Shown here piece by piece: positions 58,814 through 64,000 of a stretch of 64,000 bases of DNA (positions are counted from its first letter, which is position 1; each line of letters opens with the position of its first letter). The notes beneath the pieces were generated by a model. That model saw only the letters and a list, made by a program, of their open reading frames with translations, was not told where the DNA came from and ran no database searches. This DNA comes from Kiloniella spongiae. Its GTDB lineage: Bacteria; Pseudomonadota; Alphaproteobacteria; Kiloniellales; Kiloniellaceae. Where the stretch lies: assembly GCF_001026905.1 (NCBI RefSeq), contig NZ_LAQL01000006.1, positions 186,001 through 250,000 of the forward strand, given 5' to 3'. The translations under genes and the position numbers were made by a program.

Positions 58814-59134
58814 ATGCAAATCGTCACAACTGATTCCATCGAGGGAAAACGTATCGTTGCCTACAAAGGTATCGTCAGCGGTGATGCCATCGTCGGCGCT
58901 AACTTCGTAAAGGATTTCTTTGCCAAGGTCACCGATGTGCTTGGCGGACGTGCTGGCGGCTATGAAAAAGCCCTGCGTGGTGCCAAGGATCACGCCATGA
59001 ATGACATGATCGAACAGGCACAGGAAACAGGCGCCAATGCCATTATCGGTGTGGACCTCGATTACGAATCAATCGGTGGTTCTATGCTGATGGTCAGCGC
59101 AAACGGTACTGCTGTGGTTCTAGAAGACGCCTAG
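58814..59134 (+). CDS. YbjQ/UPF0145-family protein
   Basis: A 106-aa protein: VTTDSIEGKRIVAYKGIVSG, GGRAGGYEKALRGAKDHAMN, MIEQAQETGANAIIGVDLDY, with MLMVSANGTAVVLE at the end. This is the complete YbjQ family, a small pentameric fold sometimes labelled heavy-metal-binding; function is not settled. A GGGGAA stretch precedes the ATG, and a terminator follows the gene. Confidence 0.92.
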   Translation: MQIVTTDSIEGKRIVAYKGIVSGDAIVGANFVKDFFAKVTDVLGGRAGGYEKALRGAKDHAMNDMIEQAQETGANAIIGVDLDYESIGGSMLMVSANGTAVVLEDA

Positions 59135-59175
59135 GCATACATCCTATGCACTCACTGTGTATATGATTTTAGATA

Positions 59176-59211
59176 AAGGTCGGTGCGGTTTGTACCGACC
59201 TTCTTCTTTTT
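59176..59211 (+). terminator. Terminator of the ybjQ-like gene
   Basis: AAGGTCGGT (59176–59184) and ACCGACCTT (59194–59202) form a 9-bp stem with a 9-base loop, followed by a T-rich tail to 59211. The following ~200 bases to the next start show no gene. Confidence 0.85.
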
Positions 59212-59417
59212 AAGGGCTTTTTCAACTTCCCGGAACATAACCCACTTGAACCTAAATCATTGGCGCAGTAATCTTCATTTTATAGGCTGTTGCTCCTGCC
59301 TCCCCCCTCCGAAGGGAAAGTATTCTACATACAGGGTAACCAATTCATCGAACCAACTGTTCGAGCATTATGCATAAGGAGGGATTGTATCAGCCGCTCG
59401 TCACAGGAGGTTTCCGA

Positions 59418-60131
59418 ATGAAATTATCTGCCCCAATATACCAGTTAAAACACAAAGCGAAGCTGCTGGCGCGTCATCAAGAAATTCCGCTCCACAAAGC
59501 CTTGAACAAAATCGCAACACAAGAAGGCTTTTCTAACTGGAGTTTACTTTCAGCCAAAGCATCAACACACCTTCATCCCGCCACGCTGCTTTCAAAGCTG
59601 AATCCGGGTGAATTGATCCTGCTCGGCGCCCGGCCAGGGCACGGAAAAACCCTTATGGGGCTACAGTTGGTCGCTGAAACAGTTAAATCAGGCCACCGAA
59701 GCATTTTCTTTACCTTGGATTATAACAAAAAAGATGCGCTCGAGCGCATTGAAGCATTTGGCGAAAACGATCTAATTACAGATAACAATCTAGAGATTGA
59801 TACATCAGACGAAATCAGTGCTGATTACATTATCGAGAAAATAAAATCCGGTACTGCACCCAAGCTTGTCGTTATTGATTACCTACAGCTATTGGATCAA
59901 AAGCGAACTAACCCCGATCTGTTGACACAGATTCAATCCCTAAAGGATTATGCCAAAGAAACTGGCGCGATATTTGTACTTATCTCACAGATCGACCGGT
60001 CATTTGAACTTTCTCAAAAGCAGCTTCCCGAGCTTTCAGATATTCGACTTCCTAATCCACTAGACCTGACACTTTTCGACAAAAGTTGCTTTCTGAATAA
60101 GGATGTCGTTCAGGTAAATAGCATAAACTGA
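59418..60131 (+). CDS. Stand-alone DnaB/RecA-like ATPase
   Basis: A ~237-aa P-loop protein. After an N-terminal helical part (LKHKAKLLARHQEIPLHKAL, NKIATQEGFSNWSLLSA) come Walker A GARPGHGKT, FFTLDYNKKD, Walker B KLVVIDYLQLLDQ and VLISQIDRSFE, the core of replicative helicases of the DnaB type. The usual DnaB N-terminal and linker domains are missing. AGGAGG seven bases upstream fixes the ATG at 59418; a longer frame opens at 59370. Possible roles are DNA repair or plasmid/phage-derived replication; partner unknown. Confidence 0.8.
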   Translation: MKLSAPIYQLKHKAKLLARHQEIPLHKALNKIATQEGFSNWSLLSAKASTHLHPATLLSKLNPGELILLGARPGHGKTLMGLQLVAETVKSGHRSIFFTLDYNKKDALERIEAFGENDLITDNNLEIDTSDEISADYIIEKIKSGTAPKLVVIDYLQLLDQKRTNPDLLTQIQSLKDYAKETGAIFVLISQIDRSFELSQKQLPELSDIRLPNPLDLTLFDKSCFLNKDVVQVNSIN

Positions 60132-60201
60132 GGGATGGTATCTAAATCAACTTTCTTTTTTGTAATTCCATCTATCAAAGATACATATCAATCATAAAAC
60201 A

Positions 60202-60231
60202 AAGGCCAGCTTCTAAAGCGAAGCTGGCCTT
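60202..60231. terminator. Bidirectional terminator
   Basis: AAGGCCAGCTTC (60202–60213) and GAAGCTGGCCTT (60220–60231) form a perfect 12-bp stem with a 6-base loop. T-rich sequence follows on the minus strand, ending the glutamate dehydrogenase transcript, and it can also stop the ATPase gene. Confidence 0.92.
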
Positions 60232-60266
60232 AACTTTAACCCCTAAATGGATGTAACAAAGTTACC

Positions 60267-63200
60267 TTAGGAGGAGACCATGTTTTTGAGCTGTCGGTTC
60301 GCGACGGCCAGCATGGCGTAGTCTGGCTTACCAGCGGCATTCAGCTCCGCGAGAATCTGTTCCGTCCGGTTCACCAGCGGACGTTTGGATTCAGCCCATT
60401 CTTTGATTGCCGCTTCAACACGGTCGGTTTTTCCCGCCGCCTCGAGTACTCGGGATGTCAATTCACCTTGATGACCATAGAGATCATCAACAATCGCCGT
60501 CACAGCCAGTTTATCCCATGCAGATTCACTTGGCAGACGACCGGCGGCACTGCGCAACCAATCAAAGCCATAGCGTTCTCCGATAGAGAAATAGGTGCTG
60601 CCAACGGTATCCACTGGCATTTTAAGCGTATGGGCAAGACGAACGATATCACAGGCTGGTGTCAGAAGACGTAAACCCGCTATCCGCTTGGCAATATCAG
60701 CCGGAACACCCTGTGCCTTCAAGCCTGCAATATTTGCTTTTAGCAAATCTTTGTTCTCGGTTGAGAGCAGTTTTTCCAGCTGAGCAGCGATGGTGCCAAC
60801 TTCCTTGGCATAGGAATCAACCTCTTTACGGATATCCAGCGGATGAGCCCCATGACGCAAGAACCAAACAGTTCCCTGTTCTATCAAACGACCACATTCC
60901 GCCAAAAGCGTTGCCTGAAGCGAGGCAGGTGCTTTGTTATCCAACCCTTCAATCATATCGAACAGCGTATTCATATCGAACACTTCACGGGCAATAGTAT
61001 AGGCCCGGGCAATGTCGCATGACGCCATGCCGGTTTTTTCCTTTACCTCATAAACAAAGGTAATCCCGACGCGGTTGATCATGTCATTGGTCACGGCTGT
61101 GGCAATAATTTCACGACGCAGGCGATGTTCGCCAATCTGCTTGGCAAACTTTTTCCGTAAAGCAGTCGGGAAATAGTCAATCAGCGTATCTTCCATATAG
61201 GAATCATCAGGAAGATTTGATCCTAACAATTCGTCATACAAAGAAATTTTGCTGTAGGACATCAGGGTTGCCAGCTCTGGTCGCTCAAAACCAAGTCCTT
61301 GTTTCATACGCTCGAGCACCATTTCATCATCGGGAAGGAACTCGATAGCACGGTTCAGGAGATCCTGCTTTTCCAAAGACCGCATATAACGGGCAATACG
61401 GTCAAGCAGACGTCCACCAATATTCGCCGTAACCGAGATGGCCTGACTTTGTAAATAGTTGTCACGCAAGACCAGATCACCCACTTCATCGGTCATGGAT
61501 TCCAACAGTTTATCACGCTGTTTACGGGTCATATCACCATCCTGTTCAACAGCGCCGAGCAGAATTTTGATATTTACCTCGTGGTCAGAGCAGTCAACAC
61601 CCGCAGAGTTATCCAGGAAGTCAGCGTTCACACGCCCACCATTTTGCGCATACTCGATACGTGCACGATGGGTCATACCCAGATTAGCGCCCTCACCCAC
61701 AACCTTGCAGCGCAGCTCCTTACCATTGAGACGCAAGGCATCATTGGCACGATCACCAGCATCCCCGTTGGTTTCGCTGGAATGTTTCACGTAGGTGCCA
61801 ATTCCTCCGAACCAGAGTAATTCAGCTGTTGATTTCAGCATTGCGCGCAGCAAATCGTTGGGCGCCAACTCGTCCTCGGTAATATCAAAAAGATCTTTCA
61901 TCTCTTTGCTAATTTTCAAGGATTTGGCATTGCGATCAAAGATCCCACCACCCTTGGAGATCAGTTTCTCGTTATAATCCGTCCAGGATGAACGCGGCAG
62001 ATCAAAGAGGCGTTGACGTTCCGCAAAAGATTTCGCCACATCGGGATTAGGATCAACGAAGATATGCAGATGGTTAAAGGCCCCCACAAGCTTGGTCTGA
62101 TCAGACAGCAACATGCCGTTCCCGAACACATCACCCGACATATCGCCAACACCAATCGCCGTGAAGGGTTCGGTCTGAATATCCTTACCCAATTCGCGGA
62201 AGTGACGTTTAACGGATTCCCAAGCCCCTTTGGCCGTAATACCCATTTTCTTGTGGTCATAGCCAGCTGAACCACCAGAAGCAAAGGCATCATCCAGCCA
62301 GAAACCATAGTCGGCAGAAACGCCGTTTGCGATATCAGAGAAAGTTGCCGTCCCTTTATCAGCTGCCACAACCAGATAAGGATCATCCGCATCGCGACGT
62401 ATCAATCTTTCAGGCGGTACAACTTCGCCAGCAACCAAATTATCTGTAAGGTCCAGCAAACCACGGATAAAGGTTTTATAACACTCGATACCTGCATCGA
62501 TAAAAGCTTCGCGCCCATCGCTAGCTGGCGGCGGATTCTTGACCACAAAACCACCTTTGGAACCTACAGGCACAATAACCGAGTTTTTGACCTGCTGTGC
62601 TTTGACGAGACCAAGAATTTCAGTTCTGAAATCTTCACGCCGATCCGACCAACGCAACCCACCGCGGGCAACGGGGCCAAACCGAAGGTGCACACCCTCA
62701 ACATCCGGGCTATAAACAAAGATCTCGCGATAAGGTCTTGGTAACGGTAGATCAGTGATTTTTTCCGAGTTCAGCTTGAACGACAGATAGGTTTTAAAAT
62801 CGCCTTCGTCCGTTTTCTGCAAGAAGTTTGTGCGCAACGTGCATTCTATGACATTCCGGAAACGACGAATGATTCTATCTTCATCAAGGTTACTGACATT
62901 ATCCAGTGTTTCGTTAATCTTGCTATTAAGATCATCCGCTAGCTGTTCATCTCTTTCTGTGCCTTTGCCCATAAAGCGCACCAGAAAGAGATCAACGAGC
63001 AGCCTTGTGATATCTGGATTACTAGCCAGAGTTTGTTCCATATAGCTCTGTGAGAAAGGAATACGTGCCTGAAGGAGATATTTGCAATAGGCCCTTAGAA
63101 CAGTAACTTCACGAACTTTAAGCCCGGCAACCAGAACCAGTCTATTGAAACCGTCGTTTTCCATCTGACCATGCCAGACAGAGGCAAATGCCTCATGAAA

Positions 63201-64000
63201 ACCTTCGCGCAGGTGAGAGATAGAAATTTCGTGATCCCCTGAAATCACCATATTGAAATCGTGCATCCACACGCTTTCGCCGGTTTCAAGAGAATTAAAG
63301 TGATACGGAATCTCGCTGAGAACCTTCAACCCCATATTCTCTAACATCGGCAAGACGTCAGATAATGGAACCGGATTATCCCTCAGATAGATCTTAAATC
63401 TAACCTGTTCAGGATCTGCCCCAAGTGGACGGTAGAGATTCATGGACAGCCCATCACCCTCAAGCGCTTCTTCGGCTCGGGTGATATCAAAAACCGCATC
63501 GTTTTCGTTAAAGTGTTCCTGATAATTCACCGGAAAAGCAGCACCAAGACGACGCATCGCCCGGATACCCTGTTCCTCACCACGATCTTCGATCAAAACC
63601 TGTTCAAGACGATCCTGCCAGGAACGACCAGCTTCCGCGATACGGGCTTCTAATTCACCAACATCCACATCCGGCACCTGACCGCGTGTGGTTTTAATGA
63701 TGAAATGAACCCGTGCAAGGACAGTATCGGACAAGTGTGTGAAGAATGCACTAACCTGCCCATTGTAGGCTTCGCAAAGGATCTTTCCAATCTTGCGGCG
63801 CAGTGCTGTATCAAAACGGTCACGCGGAATATAGGTCAGACAGGAAGCAAAGCGTTCAAAAGGATCTTTACGAACAAAAAGCGCAATCCGGCGACGTTCC
63901 TGAAGATGAAGAATACCGTGAGAGATTGTGGAAAGCTCGGCACTTGAAATCTGAAACAGTTCATCCCGAGGGTAGGTATCAAGAATATGTGCCAGTCCTT
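60267..64000 (-). CDS. NAD-dependent glutamate dehydrogenase, large type (N-terminus beyond window)
   Basis: The C-terminal ~1,240 residues of a ~180-kDa GDH that deaminates glutamate to 2-oxoglutarate. The catalytic core shows GPVARGGLRWSDRREDFRTE, VIVPVGSKGGFVVKN (substrate Lys), GVGDMSGDVFGNGMLLS and FVDPNPDVAKSFAERQRLF. The frame remains open to 64000 (HILDTYPRDELFQISSAELS, LTYIPRDRFDTALRRKIGKI), which is typical of the N-terminal ACT-like region, so an apparent TTG start at 63734 is not real. Full-size members have ~1,600 residues, so ~350 lie outside. It ends at a strong terminator. Confidence 0.96.
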   Translation of the reverse strand, partial: GLAHILDTYPRDELFQISSAELSTISHGILHLQERRRIALFVRKDPFERFASCLTYIPRDRFDTALRRKIGKILCEAYNGQVSAFFTHLSDTVLARVHFIIKTTRGQVPDVDVGELEARIAEAGRSWQDRLEQVLIEDRGEEQGIRAMRRLGAAFPVNYQEHFNENDAVFDITRAEEALEGDGLSMNLYRPLGADPEQVRFKIYLRDNPVPLSDVLPMLENMGLKVLSEIPYHFNSLETGESVWMHDFNMVISGDHEISISHLREGFHEAFASVWHGQMENDGFNRLVLVAGLKVREVTVLRAYCKYLLQARIPFSQSYMEQTLASNPDITRLLVDLFLVRFMGKGTERDEQLADDLNSKINETLDNVSNLDEDRIIRRFRNVIECTLRTNFLQKTDEGDFKTYLSFKLNSEKITDLPLPRPYREIFVYSPDVEGVHLRFGPVARGGLRWSDRREDFRTEILGLVKAQQVKNSVIVPVGSKGGFVVKNPPPASDGREAFIDAGIECYKTFIRGLLDLTDNLVAGEVVPPERLIRRDADDPYLVVAADKGTATFSDIANGVSADYGFWLDDAFASGGSAGYDHKKMGITAKGAWESVKRHFRELGKDIQTEPFTAIGVGDMSGDVFGNGMLLSDQTKLVGAFNHLHIFVDPNPDVAKSFAERQRLFDLPRSSWTDYNEKLISKGGGIFDRNAKSLKISKEMKDLFDITEDELAPNDLLRAMLKSTAELLWFGGIGTYVKHSSETNGDAGDRANDALRLNGKELRCKVVGEGANLGMTHRARIEYAQNGGRVNADFLDNSAGVDCSDHEVNIKILLGAVEQDGDMTRKQRDKLLESMTDEVGDLVLRDNYLQSQAISVTANIGGRLLDRIARYMRSLEKQDLLNRAIEFLPDDEMVLERMKQGLGFERPELATLMSYSKISLYDELLGSNLPDDSYMEDTLIDYFPTALRKKFAKQIGEHRLRREIIATAVTNDMINRVGITFVYEVKEKTGMASCDIARAYTIAREVFDMNTLFDMIEGLDNKAPASLQATLLAECGRLIEQGTVWFLRHGAHPLDIRKEVDSYAKEVGTIAAQLEKLLSTENKDLLKANIAGLKAQGVPADIAKRIAGLRLLTPACDIVRLAHTLKMPVDTVGSTYFSIGERYGFDWLRSAAGRLPSESAWDKLAVTAIVDDLYGHQGELTSRVLEAAGKTDRVEAAIKEWAESKRPLVNRTEQILAELNAAGKPDYAMLAVANRQLKNMVSS

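Noticed and set aside
63732-63734. TTG at 63734 as the start of the glutamate dehydrogenase
   Set aside because: The frame continues to the window edge with typical family sequence (HILDTYPRDELF…), so the gene is simply cut by the window.

Overview
The window reads as a chromosomal stretch of a marine-type alphaproteobacterium. Pointers are the purH–heparinase II/III–rpe neighbourhood beside rsmB, a DUF1674/SdhAF4 protein, an unusually large NAD-dependent glutamate dehydrogenase, an outer-membrane porin, and GANTC (CcrM-type) sites. A Rhodospirillales/Kiloniellales-like genus is plausible, but that is inference from gene content, not a phylogenetic test. I saw no tRNA, rRNA, CRISPR array, intact insertion sequence or replication origin.

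Left part (1–19.8 kb), mostly core genome: the start of a LysR gene cut by the left edge and coupled to a HAD phosphatase; a MocR-type regulator divergent from an EamA exporter; chorismate mutase; SdhAF4; RsmB; a dCache chemoreceptor; an Lrp regulator divergent from an M20 amidohydrolase and diaminopropionate ammonia-lyase; then rpe, heparinase-like, and three surface-polysaccharide genes, ending in purH with a structured leader and a strong terminator.

19.9–30.65 kb looks like an acquired, more A+T-rich island. It is bracketed by two imperfect copies of a 44–46 bp direct repeat. It holds HxlR and MocR regulators, an AhpD-like protein, a SAM methyltransferase, a nitronate monooxygenase, a 932-aa type I secretion substrate, and a complete cobalt-type nitrile hydratase set (alpha, beta, accessory). 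The combination suggests handling of nitriles or nitro compounds, but no nitrilase, amidase, cobalt importer or type I exporter is present here.

30.7–46.9 kb mixes envelope genes (lipoprotein, porin, secreted proteins), small regulators and exporters with the kbl–tdh threonine degradation operon. It carries a family of palindromic repeats (R1, R2, R3, R4a, R4b, R5), each placed just 3' of a minus-strand gene and each with compensating hairpins. One regulator (YafY/WYL type) appears to start at ATT. Inside lies a small, clearly foreign module: a TIR-domain protein, an overlapping zinc-ribbon ORF interrupted by an amber codon, a ParD/ParE-type toxin–antitoxin pair and a 3' fragment of tdh. A duplicated lysR 5' end borders it.

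46.9–64 kb: leucine-rich-repeat protein, GFA protein, a dense GANTC cluster, a GlxA-type regulator divergent from a rhodanese, XRE–cupin regulator, a SEC-C/nuclease-like protein, several small enzymes and unknowns, a LysE exporter, a periplasmic binding protein, a 5'-truncated gene, a stand-alone DnaB/RecA-like ATPase, and the NAD-glutamate dehydrogenase whose N-terminus runs off the right edge. The most interesting items are the repeat family with inverting cores, the TIR/zinc-ribbon module, the nitrile hydratase island, the ATT start, and the paired perfect operators between tetR and osmC.
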